64,000 bases of DNA, from contig NZ_JAMZEB010000002.1 in the NCBI RefSeq assembly GCF_024172165.1, positions 4,237,501 through 4,301,500 of the forward strand, written 5' to 3'. Below are positions 1 to 8,865 of the stretch, in pieces. Under the pieces are notes generated by a model. The model saw nothing but the letters and a program-made list of their open reading frames with translations, had not been told where the DNA came from and ran no database searches. How positions within the stretch are numbered: the first letter of the stretch is position 1; every line of letters begins with the position of its first letter. The translations under genes were made by a program, and so were the position numbers. The DNA comes from Nonomuraea thailandensis. Its GTDB lineage: Bacteria > Actinomycetota > Actinomycetes > Streptosporangiales > Streptosporangiaceae.

Positions 1-1262
1 TGGGCGCGCTGGTCATCGAGGCGTGGAGCGACGAGACGACGTTCACGGCGTTCCGCGGGGCCGAGTACGAGCCGTCGGAGGAGCCCCACCGGCTGGCCGA
101 CTACACCTTCCCCGCGGGCGGGCCGTGGCCGGATCCCAAGGGCATGGTGGACGAGCTGCACCGCAGGGACGTCAAGGTGCTGCTGTGGCAAATCCCGCTG
201 CAGAAGATGCGCCCGCACCCCCGCCACCAGGCTGCTGTGGACGCCCGGCAGCTCGCCGAGCGCGGCTACGGCGTGCGCGAGGCCGACGGCCGCCCCTACC
301 GCAACCGGGGCTGGTGGTTCCCGCTGGCGCTCATGCCCGACCTGTCCTCCCAGGAGGTCCGCGACTGGTGGACGGCCAAGCGCCGCTACCTGGTCGAGGA
401 GGTCGGCGTCGACGGGTTCAAGACCGACGGCGGCGAGCACGCCTGGGGCCACGACCTGCGCTACGCCGACGGGCGTGACGGCGCGGCGGGCAACGGGCTG
501 TTCCCCGTGCACTACGCCCGCGCGTTCGGCGACCTACTGCGTGCCTGCGGCAAGGCGCCGGTGACGTTCAGCCGGGCCGGGTTCGCGGGCTCGCAGCCGC
601 ACGGCGCGTTCTGGGCGGGCGACGAGGACTCCACCTGGGAGGCGTTCCGCTCCTCGATCAGGGCCGGGATCACGGCCTCGGCCTGCGGGATCGTGTACTG
701 GGGCTGGGATCTGGCGGGCTTCTCCGGGCCGGTGCCGGACGCCGAGCTGTACCTGCGGGCGGCGGGGGCCTCGGCGTTCATGCCGATCATGCAGTACCAC
801 TCCGAGTTCAACCACCACCGCACGCCCGCCCGGGATCGCACGCCGTGGAACGTGGCCGCCCAGAGCGGGGACGAGCGGGTCGTCCCGGTGTTCCGGCGGC
901 TGGCCGAGCTGCGGGAGCGGCTGGTGCCGTACCTGGCCGAGCAGGCGCGGGCGGCGACGGCCGGCGGCGCGCCGCTGATGCGCGGCCTGTTCTTCGACCA
1001 CCCTGACGATCCCGGGGTGTGGCGGCACCCGCTGCAGTTCCAGCTCGGCGACGCGCTGCTCGTCGCGCCCGTGACCGAGCCCGGTATCACCGGGACGTCC
1101 GTCTACCTCCCTGAGAGACAGGGCGGCTGGGTCGACGTCTGGACCGGGCGCGAGCTGGCCGGCGGGCGGACGGTGAGCCTGCCCGCCGACCGGCTCGACC
1201 GCCCGCCCGTGTTGTGCGCGGCGGAGCACTGGACCCGTCTCTCCCCTGTGTTCACCGTTTGA
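1..1262 (+). CDS. GH31 alpha-glucosidase/transglucosidase, CtsY-like paralog (5' end outside window)
   Basis: The reading frame is open from base 3, so the N-terminus lies outside the window and about 420 C-terminal residues are visible. It is a glycoside hydrolase family 31 (beta/alpha)8 barrel. The nucleophile Asp lies in DGFKTDGGE (codon 426-428) and the acid/base Asp in FWAGDEDS (codon 621-623). The stretch EAWSDETTF aligns with EQWSDEATF of the next gene, so the two are paralogs within one subfamily. It ends shortly after the beta-sandwich that follows the barrel and has no carbohydrate-binding module. GH31 enzymes act on alpha-linked glucose or xylose by a retaining mechanism. It lies 16 bp upstream of the next GH31 gene and probably shares its operon. 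It may be an intracellular glucosidase acting on products of the secreted enzymes; substrate and location are inferred. Confidence 0.85.
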   Translation, partial: GALVIEAWSDETTFTAFRGAEYEPSEEPHRLADYTFPAGGPWPDPKGMVDELHRRDVKVLLWQIPLQKMRPHPRHQAAVDARQLAERGYGVREADGRPYRNRGWWFPLALMPDLSSQEVRDWWTAKRRYLVEEVGVDGFKTDGGEHAWGHDLRYADGRDGAAGNGLFPVHYARAFGDLLRACGKAPVTFSRAGFAGSQPHGAFWAGDEDSTWEAFRSSIRAGITASACGIVYWGWDLAGFSGPVPDAELYLRAAGASAFMPIMQYHSEFNHHRTPARDRTPWNVAAQSGDERVVPVFRRLAELRERLVPYLAEQARAATAGGAPLMRGLFFDHPDDPGVWRHPLQFQLGDALLVAPVTEPGITGTSVYLPERQGGWVDVWTGRELAGGRTVSLPADRLDRPPVLCAAEHWTRLSPVFTV

Positions 1263-1278
1263 GAGGAGCACCCGCCCC

Positions 1279-4200
1279 ATGAGTTGGTTACGGTCGGCCG
1301 GCACCGTCACGGCGCTCGTCCTGCTCGCGTCCCTGGTCGCCGTCCCCGCCTTCGCCCTGGACGGCGTCCACCACAATCCGACCGGAATCGACGACCTGTA
1401 CTCCAGCGAGCCCACCGAACGTGTCCCGCGCGACCCGATGGCCGGGGAACCGGTCCAGATCAACGCGACGACCTGGCCGGTCGAGCCCGGCCAGACCGTC
1501 TGGGTCACCTGGACCAGGAACGGGGTGAGCCAGACCCCGGTGGGCGCCGCCTGGGACCACAACAGCGGCGACAACAGCTACTGGAAGATCAACCTCGGCA
1601 CGTTCGCCCGGGGCGACAAGATCTCCTACACGGTCAACGCCGACGTGAACGGGGGCGGGCAGCGCAGCACCGGCCCGTTCGCGTTCACGGTCACCTCGTG
1701 GAGCACGGTGACGAACGTGACCGGCTTCACCGACAACGGCACGTCGGTGGACGTCACGACCGGTGACAGCGCGGGGAGCTTCACCCCGAAGATCCGCTTC
1801 GCCTTCCCCGCGCTCGACCGGTTCCGCACGCAGATCGCCCCCAGCGGCTCGGGGCTCGGCATCTCCGGCGTCTCCGGGTACACGGTGGCGAACTCGGCGA
1901 GCACGCTGACGATCTCCACGAGCTCGCTCGTCCTGAAGATCCAGAAGTCGCCGTACCGGCTGTCGGTCTACAAGGGCGACGGGACGACGCTGATCACCCG
2001 CCAGTACGACCCCGCCGTCTTCCGCACCATCGGCTGGGCCAGCGACGGCGCCACCACGATCACGAAGATCGAGGACCACTTCCTGTCGCCGGCCGGAGAG
2101 CGCTTCGAGGGGTTCGGCGAGCGTTACGACCGGCTCGACCAGCGCGGCACCGACGTGCACAACTACGTCTACAACCAGTACAGGGACCAGGGCGCCACCC
2201 GCCGCACGTACCTGAGCGTGCCGTTCTTCCTGAACTCGGCCGGGTACGGCGTGCACGTCACCGGCACCCGCTACGCGATCTTCAACCTGGGCACGCACCT
2301 GAGCGACCTGGCCGGCTTCACCGTGGACACCGGCGGCGGGCTGAACTCGACGCTCGACTACCACTTCTTCGCCGGCGCCCCGGCCGACATCGTGGACGAC
2401 TACACGGCGGTCACCGGGCGGCCCCAGCTCCCGCCGAAGTGGGCGTTCGGGGTGTGGATGTCGGCCAACGAGTGGAACACGCAGGCCGAGGTGACCGCCG
2501 AGCTGGCGAACGTGACGGCGTACCAGATCCCGCACACCGCGATGGTGCTGGAGCAGTGGAGCGACGAGGCCACGTTCTACCTGTGGCACGGCGCCACGTA
2601 CACGGCCAAGCCCGGCAGCGGCAAGCCGGCCTACGGCGACCTGACGTTCCCGCCGGGCAGCGCGTGGCAGGACCCGAAGGCCATGGTCACCGACGCGCAC
2701 GGCAAGGGGATCAGGATGATCCTCTGGCAGATCCCGGTGCTGAAGGAGAACTTCGACAGCAACCCGCCCGCCGCGCCGCAGCAGCACCTCAACGACAAGG
2801 CGTACGCGCAGGCGCAGGGATACCTCGCCAGGAACGCGACCAACGGCCCCTACCGCGTGCCGTCCGGCCAGTGGTTCGGCGACAGCATGATCCCCGACTT
2901 CACCAGCGCGGCCGCGACGAACTGGTGGATGAGCAAGCGCGACTACCTCATCGACGAGGTCGGCGTGGACGGCTTCAAGACCGACGGCAGCGAGGCCGTG
3001 TTCGGCAGGGGCGTGCAGTTCGCCGACGGCCGCAAGGGCGACGAGATGCACAACGCCTATCCCAACAGCTACACCGGCGCCTACAACGCCTACGTCAAGG
3101 GCAAGCAGCCCGACGGCACGATCTTCAGCAGGGCGGGCACGACCGGCGCCCAGACGACGTCCATCTACTGGGCGGGCGACCAGAACTCCAGCTTCTCCGC
3201 CTTCCAGGAGGCGGTGCGGGCCCAGCTCAGCGCGGGGCAGTCGGGGGTGCCGTACACGGCGTGGGACCTGGCGGGCTTCACCGGCGACTTCCCCGGCGCC
3301 GAGCTCTACCTGCGCTCGGCGGCGCAGGCCACGTTCTCGCCGATCATGCAGTACCACTCGGAGAAGGCCAGCCCCGGCGTCTCGGAGGCCCGCACCCCGT
3401 GGAACGTGCAGGCCCGCACCGGCGACACCGGCGTGGTGCCCGCCTTCCGCAAGTTCGCCAACGTGCGGATGAGCCTCATCCCGTACCTCTACACCGAGGC
3501 CAGGGCGAGCTCGGCGACGGGCGTGCCGATGATGCGGGCCATGAGCTTCGCCTTCCCCGGTGACGCGGCGGCGGCCGGGCACGACCAGCAGTACCTGTTC
3601 GGCTCGCAGCTCCTCGTGGCGCCGATCACCGCGCAGGGCGCCACCTCCAAGAACGTCTACCTGCCCGCGGGCGAGTGGTACGACCTGTGGAACGGCGGGC
3701 GCTTCACCGGGCCCGGCACCAAGACGTACAACGCGGGCCTGGACAGCATCCCCGTCTACGCCAGGCCGGGCGCGATCATCCCGCTCAACCTCAACGCCGA
3801 CTACCAGCTCGGCGGCCAGATCGGCAACAGCGTGGACACCTACCAGAACCTGACCTTCCGCATCCATCCCGCGGGCTCGACGTCGTACGCCTACTTCGAG
3901 GACGCGGCGAACGCCACCCGCACGATCACCTCGGCCGAGAACTGGGCGGCGCACACGGTGGCCGTCACCGTGCCCGCGCTCACCACGACCGGCACGCTGC
4001 AGGTCGCGAGCACGAAGCCGGCGTCGGTGACCGGCGCCACAGCGCGGGCGAGCCTCGCCGCGCTCAAGGCCGCCGCCGAAGGCTGGTGGTGGGACCCGGT
4101 GCAGCAGCTCACCCACGTCAAGCTGGCGAGCGCCGCGGCGAGCCGCACCGTCACGCTCAACGGCGTGGACAAGGCGGCCTACGAGTCGGAGTTCGCCACC

Positions 4201-4551
4201 GGCACCGGGACCTCCGCCAACACCGACCACCCCGGCTACACCGGCACCGGCTTCACCGACGGGTTCGCCACCTCGGGGGACGCGGTGACGTTCCACGTCA
4301 AGGCGGACGCGGCGGGCAGCCACCGGCTCGTCTTCCGCTACTCCACCACGGTGGCCGCCACCCGGACGATCTACGTGGACGGCGTCGCCGCGGGCACGCT
4401 CTCGCTGCCCGCCCAGCCCGGCTGGGACACCTGGGGCACGGCCACGCTGACCACCTCGCTCACCGCGGGCGCCCACACCGTCAAGATCGCGTACGACGCC
4501 TCGAACACCGGTGGGATCAACCTCGACAACCTGGTGGTGGCCCGGCCATGA
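1279..4551 (+). CDS. ctsY: Secreted GH31 3-alpha-isomaltosyltransferase-like protein (cycloalternan-forming type), CBM35 at C-terminus
   Basis: 1090 residues, essentially the length I recall for Bacillus/Arthrobacter CtsY, which joins isomaltosyl units through alpha-1,3 bonds to make cyclic tetrasaccharide (cycloalternan). A Sec signal peptide (about 1-26) is followed by an N-terminal beta-domain with the characteristic LDGVHHNPTGIDDLY and TERVPRDPMAGEPV, then the GH31 barrel with nucleophile Asp569 (GFKTDGSE) and acid/base Asp634 (WAGDQNSS). At about 955-1090 is a CBM35-like module (YTGTGFTDGF ... GWDTWGTA ... GINLDNL). The resemblance to CtsY over the whole length, from memory, is strong. 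RBS GAGAGGAG precedes ATG 1279. The stop overlaps the next start (ATGA), so translation is probably coupled. A related GH31 specificity such as alpha-1,3-glucosidase remains possible. Confidence 0.8.
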   Translation: MSWLRSAGTVTALVLLASLVAVPAFALDGVHHNPTGIDDLYSSEPTERVPRDPMAGEPVQINATTWPVEPGQTVWVTWTRNGVSQTPVGAAWDHNSGDNSYWKINLGTFARGDKISYTVNADVNGGGQRSTGPFAFTVTSWSTVTNVTGFTDNGTSVDVTTGDSAGSFTPKIRFAFPALDRFRTQIAPSGSGLGISGVSGYTVANSASTLTISTSSLVLKIQKSPYRLSVYKGDGTTLITRQYDPAVFRTIGWASDGATTITKIEDHFLSPAGERFEGFGERYDRLDQRGTDVHNYVYNQYRDQGATRRTYLSVPFFLNSAGYGVHVTGTRYAIFNLGTHLSDLAGFTVDTGGGLNSTLDYHFFAGAPADIVDDYTAVTGRPQLPPKWAFGVWMSANEWNTQAEVTAELANVTAYQIPHTAMVLEQWSDEATFYLWHGATYTAKPGSGKPAYGDLTFPPGSAWQDPKAMVTDAHGKGIRMILWQIPVLKENFDSNPPAAPQQHLNDKAYAQAQGYLARNATNGPYRVPSGQWFGDSMIPDFTSAAATNWWMSKRDYLIDEVGVDGFKTDGSEAVFGRGVQFADGRKGDEMHNAYPNSYTGAYNAYVKGKQPDGTIFSRAGTTGAQTTSIYWAGDQNSSFSAFQEAVRAQLSAGQSGVPYTAWDLAGFTGDFPGAELYLRSAAQATFSPIMQYHSEKASPGVSEARTPWNVQARTGDTGVVPAFRKFANVRMSLIPYLYTEARASSATGVPMMRAMSFAFPGDAAAAGHDQQYLFGSQLLVAPITAQGATSKNVYLPAGEWYDLWNGGRFTGPGTKTYNAGLDSIPVYARPGAIIPLNLNADYQLGGQIGNSVDTYQNLTFRIHPAGSTSYAYFEDAANATRTITSAENWAAHTVAVTVPALTTTGTLQVASTKPASVTGATARASLAALKAAAEGWWWDPVQQLTHVKLASAAASRTVTLNGVDKAAYESEFATGTGTSANTDHPGYTGTGFTDGFATSGDAVTFHVKADAAGSHRLVFRYSTTVAATRTIYVDGVAAGTLSLPAQPGWDTWGTATLTTSLTAGAHTVKIAYDASNTGGINLDNLVVARP

Positions 4552-7376
4552 AACGCTCGCTCGTCCTGCTGACCGCCCTGTTCCTGCCCCTGCTGGTGGC
4601 GCCGCCCGCGCAGGCGGCGGTCCAGCGGGTGCAGTTCACCAGCGGCTCCACCTACCTCATCGTGGAGCTGCTGGACGACGACCTGGTGCACTTCGAGCTG
4701 GCGAGCGGCACGTCGCCGGGGACCGGCTCTCCCCTGTTCACCACGCCGCAGGTGGCCAGGACCGACTACCCGGGCCCGTCCGGCTTCAGCCAGTCGGGCA
4801 ACACGCTCACCACGGCGGCCATGAAGGTCGAGGTGACGACCGGCACGCTGTGCGTGAAGGTGTCCGACCCGGCCCGGCTGCTGTACGAGGCGTGCCCGCG
4901 CAACCTGACCCAGGCGTGGAAGGGCCTGACGATCACCAAGGGGTCGATGCAGCACGCGTACGGGCTGGGTGAGCAGTTCTTCACGGGCGGCAGCGCCGAC
5001 GGCGACTGGGTGGGCCGCACCCGCTCCCCGGGCGGCCCGTACGGCAACGCCATGGTGTTCGACGGCGACAACGGCCCGGTGGGCAACGCCCAGATCCCGG
5101 TCCTGTTCGCCGTCGGAGCCGCCAACCTCAACTACGGCCTGCTGCTCGACCAGGTCTACAAGCAGGAGTGGAACCTGACCGCCGACCCGTGGACGGTCGA
5201 CACCTGGGGTGACCAGCTCAGGTGGTACACGATGACCGGCCCCGACCTGCCCGACCTGCGCAGGGACTACATGGAGCTGACGGGCCGGCCGCCGGTGCCG
5301 CCGAAGAAGGCGTTCGGGATGTGGGTGTCGGAGTTCGGCTACGACAACTGGGCCGAGATCGACAACCGGCTCGCCGGGCTGCGCGCGGCGGCGTTCCCGG
5401 TGGACGGCTTCGTGCTCGACCTGCCGTGGTTCGGCGGGGTGACGGCCGGCTCCGACAACACCAGGATGGGCTCCCTCACCTGGGACACCACCGCCTTCCC
5501 CAGCCCGGCGGCCACCATCGCCGACTACCAGGCGAACAAGGGCGTCGGGCTGATGACGATCGAGGAGTCCTACGTCGGCAGGAACCTGCCCGAGCACGCC
5601 GACCTGGCCTCCCGCGGGTATCTGGTCCGGGCCGGGTGCGCGGGCTGTACGCCCGCGTACCTGACGACCAACGACTGGTGGGGCCGGGGCGGCATGATCG
5701 ACTGGACCCAGGACGCCGCGGGCGACCACTGGCACGCCGTCAAGCGGCAGCCGCTGATCGACGCCGGGGTGCAGGGCCACTGGCTGGACCTCGGCGAGCC
5801 GGAGATGTACGACGCCGGCGACTGGACCTCCGGCGTGCTGCCCGGCAAGCACGCCCACGCCGACTACCACAACGTCTACAACCTCAAGTGGGCCGAGAGC
5901 ATCGCCCGCGGCTACGCCTCCGGCAGCAAGCGCCCGTTCATGCTGGCCCGCTCCGGCGCGGCGGGCATGCAGCGGCACGGCGTGGCCATGTGGTCGGCCG
6001 ACATCGGCTCGAAGCTGACCGCGCTGGCCCAGCAGCAGAACGCGCAGCTGCACATGTCGATGTCGGGCATCGACTACTACGGCTCCGACATCGGCGGCTT
6101 CCGCAGGGAGATGCTGAACTCCGACCTGAACGAGCTCTACACGCAGTGGTTCGCCAACGGCGCCTGGTTCGAGGTGCCGGTGCGCCCGCACACGGAGAAC
6201 CTGTGCAACTGCGCGCAGACCTCACCGGACCAGATCGGCCACACGGCCAGCAACCTCGCCAACCTCCGGCAGCGCTACGAGCTGACGCCCTACTACTACT
6301 CCCTCGCCCATCGGGCCCACCAGTTCGGCGAGCCCGTGGTGCCGCCGCCCGCGTACTACCACCAGAACGACCTGACCCTGCGCGAGGCCGGCCACGAGAA
6401 GCTCATCGGCCGCGACCTGCTGGTCGCGGTGGTGGCGGGCGCGGGCGAGCGTGAGCGCGACGTCTACCTCCCCGCCGGCACCTGGTACGACTACGCCACG
6501 GGCGAGAAGCTGACCAGCACCGGCCAGTGGTTCACCGACCGGCCGCTGTGGGTGAACGGCGTCTTCCGGCTGCCGGCCTTCGCCCGGGCGGGCGCGATCC
6601 TGCCGAAGATGCACGTGGACGACAAGACCATGAACGTCACGGGCAGGCGCACCGACGCCACCACCCGCAACGAGCTGATCGCCCGGGTCCACCCCGACAC
6701 CGCCGCCACCGGCTTCACCCTCTACGAGGACGACGGGGCCTCGACGGGTTACCGGACCGGCGCCGTCCGGACGACGCAGATCAACCAGCAGCTCACCGGC
6801 GCCACGGCGACCGTCACCGTGGCCGCCTCCAGCGGCACCTACACCGGCGCGCCCGGCAGCAGGCAGAACGTCATCGAGCTCGTCACCGACACCCAGGCCT
6901 CGGCCGTCACGCTGAACGGCGGCCCGCTCACCCAGCACGCCACCAAGGCGGGCTTCGACGCGGCGGCCAGCGGCTGGTACAACGCGGGCGGCAACGTCGT
7001 CGTCGCCAAGTCGGCGGGCACGGCCGTCACGACGGCCAAGACGTTCACGTTCACGCTCGGGCAGGCGCCGGTGTCGGCCACGTTCACCTGCCACAACGGC
7101 ACCACCACGCCCGGCCAGTCGGTCTACGCGGTCGGCAGCGCGCCGCAGCTCGGCGCCTGGTCGGTGGCCAGTGCCGTCAAGCTGTCGCCGACCGCCTACC
7201 CGACCTGGACGGGCACGATCGGCAAGCTCCCGCCCGGCGCCACGATCCAGTGGAAGTGCGTCAAACGGCAGGAGGCGAACTTCCCCGACACCGCCGACCA
7301 GTGGCAGCCCGGCGGCAACAGCTCGCTCACGACGCCCCCGAGCGGCAGCGCCGGCACCACGACCGGCACGTTCTGA
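4548..7376 (+). CDS. Secreted GH31 alpha-glucosidase/alpha-glucosyltransferase with C-terminal CBM20 starch-binding domain
   Basis: 942 residues starting at the ATG inside the ATGA overlap with the preceding stop. A signal peptide ends near APPAQA (about residue 22). It has the GH31 N-terminal beta-sandwich, then the barrel with nucleophile Asp414 (HWLDLGEPEMYD) and acid/base Asp485 (WSADIGSK). The last 100 or so residues match a CBM20 starch-binding fold (TFTCHNGTTTPGQSVYAVGS, LGAWSVASAV). In known cyclic tetrasaccharide systems the partner of CtsY is a GH31 6-alpha-glucosyltransferase (CtsZ) that makes the isomaltosyl donor from starch. The position and starch-binding domain suit that role here, but the nucleophile motif differs from the CtsZ motif I remember, so alpha-1,4/1,6-glucosidase is an equal possibility. 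A strong terminator follows directly. Confidence 0.8.
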   Translation: MKRSLVLLTALFLPLLVAPPAQAAVQRVQFTSGSTYLIVELLDDDLVHFELASGTSPGTGSPLFTTPQVARTDYPGPSGFSQSGNTLTTAAMKVEVTTGTLCVKVSDPARLLYEACPRNLTQAWKGLTITKGSMQHAYGLGEQFFTGGSADGDWVGRTRSPGGPYGNAMVFDGDNGPVGNAQIPVLFAVGAANLNYGLLLDQVYKQEWNLTADPWTVDTWGDQLRWYTMTGPDLPDLRRDYMELTGRPPVPPKKAFGMWVSEFGYDNWAEIDNRLAGLRAAAFPVDGFVLDLPWFGGVTAGSDNTRMGSLTWDTTAFPSPAATIADYQANKGVGLMTIEESYVGRNLPEHADLASRGYLVRAGCAGCTPAYLTTNDWWGRGGMIDWTQDAAGDHWHAVKRQPLIDAGVQGHWLDLGEPEMYDAGDWTSGVLPGKHAHADYHNVYNLKWAESIARGYASGSKRPFMLARSGAAGMQRHGVAMWSADIGSKLTALAQQQNAQLHMSMSGIDYYGSDIGGFRREMLNSDLNELYTQWFANGAWFEVPVRPHTENLCNCAQTSPDQIGHTASNLANLRQRYELTPYYYSLAHRAHQFGEPVVPPPAYYHQNDLTLREAGHEKLIGRDLLVAVVAGAGERERDVYLPAGTWYDYATGEKLTSTGQWFTDRPLWVNGVFRLPAFARAGAILPKMHVDDKTMNVTGRRTDATTRNELIARVHPDTAATGFTLYEDDGASTGYRTGAVRTTQINQQLTGATATVTVAASSGTYTGAPGSRQNVIELVTDTQASAVTLNGGPLTQHATKAGFDAAASGWYNAGGNVVVAKSAGTAVTTAKTFTFTLGQAPVSATFTCHNGTTTPGQSVYAVGSAPQLGAWSVASAVKLSPTAYPTWTGTIGKLPPGATIQWKCVKRQEANFPDTADQWQPGGNSSLTTPPSGSAGTTTGTF

Positions 7377-7377
7377 C

Positions 7378-7418
7378 CGGCGGCTCGCGACGGGGCCCTG
7401 CCCCCTCGCGAGCCGCCG
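7378..7418 (+). terminator. Terminator of the GH31 operon
   Basis: A perfect 13-bp inverted repeat (CGGCGGCTCGCGA at 7378-7390 with its complement at 7406-7418) begins two bases after the third GH31 stop codon. Its 15-nt loop contains an inner GGGGC/GCCCC stem. There is no U-tract, as is usual in high-GC actinomycetes. Confidence 0.75.
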
Positions 7419-7440
7419 CGGAAAGCCCGGCTGCCCGTCC

Positions 7441-7717
7441 CCGAGGACGGTGAACGTCGACCACGGCTCGGGCGTCATGAAGGGCTCGTTCAACCTCAAG
7501 ACCGGCCCGTACGCCGCCTGCGGGAACGTCGCCAGGCTGCGGGCGGGCCAGGTCCTCTACTTCCACCGCTGGACCCCTGAACAGGTACGGCAAGCACTGG
7601 GTGTTCGCCCGCGTCAAGGGCACCGGCACCCACGGCTGGATGAGCCTGGACAACCTGCGCTCGGTCAAGAACAGCCGCCCGACCTTCTGCCCCGGCGAGG
7701 ACCACCGGGACGGGTGA
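7441..7717 (+). pseudogene. Frameshifted remnant of a small SH3-domain secreted protein
   Basis: Frame 1 reads VNVDHGSGVMKGSFNLKTGPYAACGNVARLRAGQVLYFHRWT from about 7450. The continuation NRYGKHWVFARVKGTGTHGWMSLDNL is found one frame over from 7580 and ends at TGA 7715-7717. Together they resemble the bacterial SH3 domain of small exported actinobacterial proteins. Removing one C from the CCCC run near 7574-7577 restores one frame (W-T-L-N-R-Y). No signal peptide or start precedes it, because the GH31 terminator lies immediately upstream, so the 5' part is also missing. A sequencing error could explain the shift but not the missing N-terminus. Confidence 0.55.
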
Positions 7718-7814
7718 CGGATCACCGATCCGAACAAAACGGACAAATGCATACAAACCGGATTGGCTGGGTAGGACTACCGGTCTAGGGGATCGATTGC
7801 CCACCCCGTGAGGG

Positions 7815-7843
7815 CGCCCCTGCCGCGTGAGCGGTCGGGGGCG
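7815..7843. terminator. Hairpin between SH3 remnant and lgt
   Basis: The inverted repeat CGCCCCTGCCGC / GCGGTCGGGGGCG has a GTGA loop and lies 30 bp beyond the lgt stop. It probably terminates lgt on the minus strand. The rest of the 7718-7872 gap shows no gene. Confidence 0.5.
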
Positions 7844-7872
7844 TTCTCGTGCGCGCGGCCCACCGGACTCCG

Positions 7873-8730
7873 CTAACGCGCGGCGGGCACCACGACCTCT
7901 TCCGTGTCCTTGGCGCGGGTCGCCCAGAGGTAGACCAGCGCGCCGGCGAACAGCAGCAGCGAGGTCCACTGGTTGATCCGCAGGCCCAGGAGCAGCACCG
8001 CGTGGTCCACCCCGCCGACCGGGTCGATCCGCAGCCCCTCGATCCAGAACCGCCCGAACGTGTAGCCCGCCACGTACAGGGCGAACAGGCGGCCGTGGCG
8101 CAGCGTGAACCGCCGGCCGGCCAGGATCAGCGCGAAGCCGAGGGCCGTGCACCACAGTGACTCGTACAGGAACGTCGGGTGGTAGAGCACGCCCGGCTCG
8201 CCGCCGTGCGCCTGGTCGATCTCCAGGCCCCAGGGCAGGGTGGTGGGGCTGCCGTACAGCTCCTGGTTGAACCAGTTGCCCCAGCGGGCGATCGCCTGCC
8301 CGAACGCGATGCCGGGCGCGACCGTGTCGGCCACGGCGCCCAGGGACAGCCCCCGGCGGCGGCAGGCCAGCCACACGCCCACGCCTCCCAGGGCGACCGC
8401 GCCCCAGATGCTGAGCCCGCCTTCCCAGAGGAACAGCGCCTGGTAGGGCTCCTTGATCGCGCGCGGGCCGAAGTAGGTCTGCCAGTCGGTGATGACGTGG
8501 TAGAGGCGGGCGCCGATCAGGCCGAAGATCACCCCGGGGAACGCGACGTCGCCGATCAGGCCCTTCTCGCCGCCGCGGGCGCGCCAGCGGCGCTCGCTCA
8601 GCCAGATGCCGAAGCCGATCGCGACGATGAAACACAGGGCGTAGGCCCGGATCGGGATGAATCCGAGGTCCCAGGCCCCTTGGGCGGGGCTCGGTATCGA
8701 GGCGAGGCCCATGGTGGAGAGCGTAGCCAT
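7873..8730 (-). CDS. lgt: Phosphatidylglycerol--prolipoprotein diacylglyceryl transferase
   Basis: 285 residues, a normal length for Lgt, the membrane enzyme that transfers diacylglycerol from phosphatidylglycerol to the lipobox cysteine of prolipoproteins. Seven or so hydrophobic segments are visible. Diagnostic motifs are GARLYHVITDW (the conserved His/Arg region) and, near residue 150, RWGNWFNQELYG (the H/RGNFxNxE signature). The C-terminus FGRFWIEGLRIDP is also typical. A second in-frame Met lies six codons in. It stands alone, divergent from the rhamnogalacturonan lyase, and is probably constitutive. The lipoprotein signal peptidase gene lspA is in the same window at 29.7-30.2 kb. Confidence 0.95.
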   Translation of the reverse strand: MATLSTMGLASIPSPAQGAWDLGFIPIRAYALCFIVAIGFGIWLSERRWRARGGEKGLIGDVAFPGVIFGLIGARLYHVITDWQTYFGPRAIKEPYQALFLWEGGLSIWGAVALGGVGVWLACRRRGLSLGAVADTVAPGIAFGQAIARWGNWFNQELYGSPTTLPWGLEIDQAHGGEPGVLYHPTFLYESLWCTALGFALILAGRRFTLRHGRLFALYVAGYTFGRFWIEGLRIDPVGGVDHAVLLLGLRINQWTSLLLFAGALVYLWATRAKDTEEVVVPAAR

Positions 8731-8750
8731 GGCGGGCGGCCGGACGGCTA

Positions 8751-8837
8751 ACGATTGGGGATCGTTTCACCGCCCTGATAAAACGTTTCCACGGATTGAC
8801 AGGTGCTTTGAACCCATGCTGCTATTCCATCGGATAG
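8751..8837 (+). promoter_or_regulatory. Promoter and operator dyads upstream of the PL11 lyase gene
   Basis: TTGACA at 8796-8801 and TGCTAT at 8820-8825 (18-bp spacer) form a good sigma70-type promoter reading into the lyase. Upstream lie AACGAT-tggg-ATCGTT (8751-8766) and the CG-centred palindrome AAACGTTT (8781-8788) just before the -35, a core typical of LacI-family operators. CTATTCC..CGGATAG (8822-8837) overlaps the -10. No regulator gene is adjacent, so any repressor would be encoded elsewhere. Confidence 0.55.
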
Positions 8838-8865
8838 TAAACGGTTCAACCCTCTGGAGCCCCCC

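Noticed and set aside
1288..4476. 1062-codon open frame on the minus strand antisense to the CtsY-like gene, and similar long frames elsewhere (8767-11253, 4371-6191, 9462-11570)
   Set aside because: They are composition shadows: Arg/Gly/Ala/Val-rich translations without motifs, opposite clearly recognised genes in GC-rich DNA.
4548..7376. Calling the third GH31 gene ctsZ (6-alpha-glucosyltransferase)
   Set aside because: It has CBM20 rather than CBM35, and its nucleophile motif differs from the one I remember for CtsZ, so only a general GH31 call is given.
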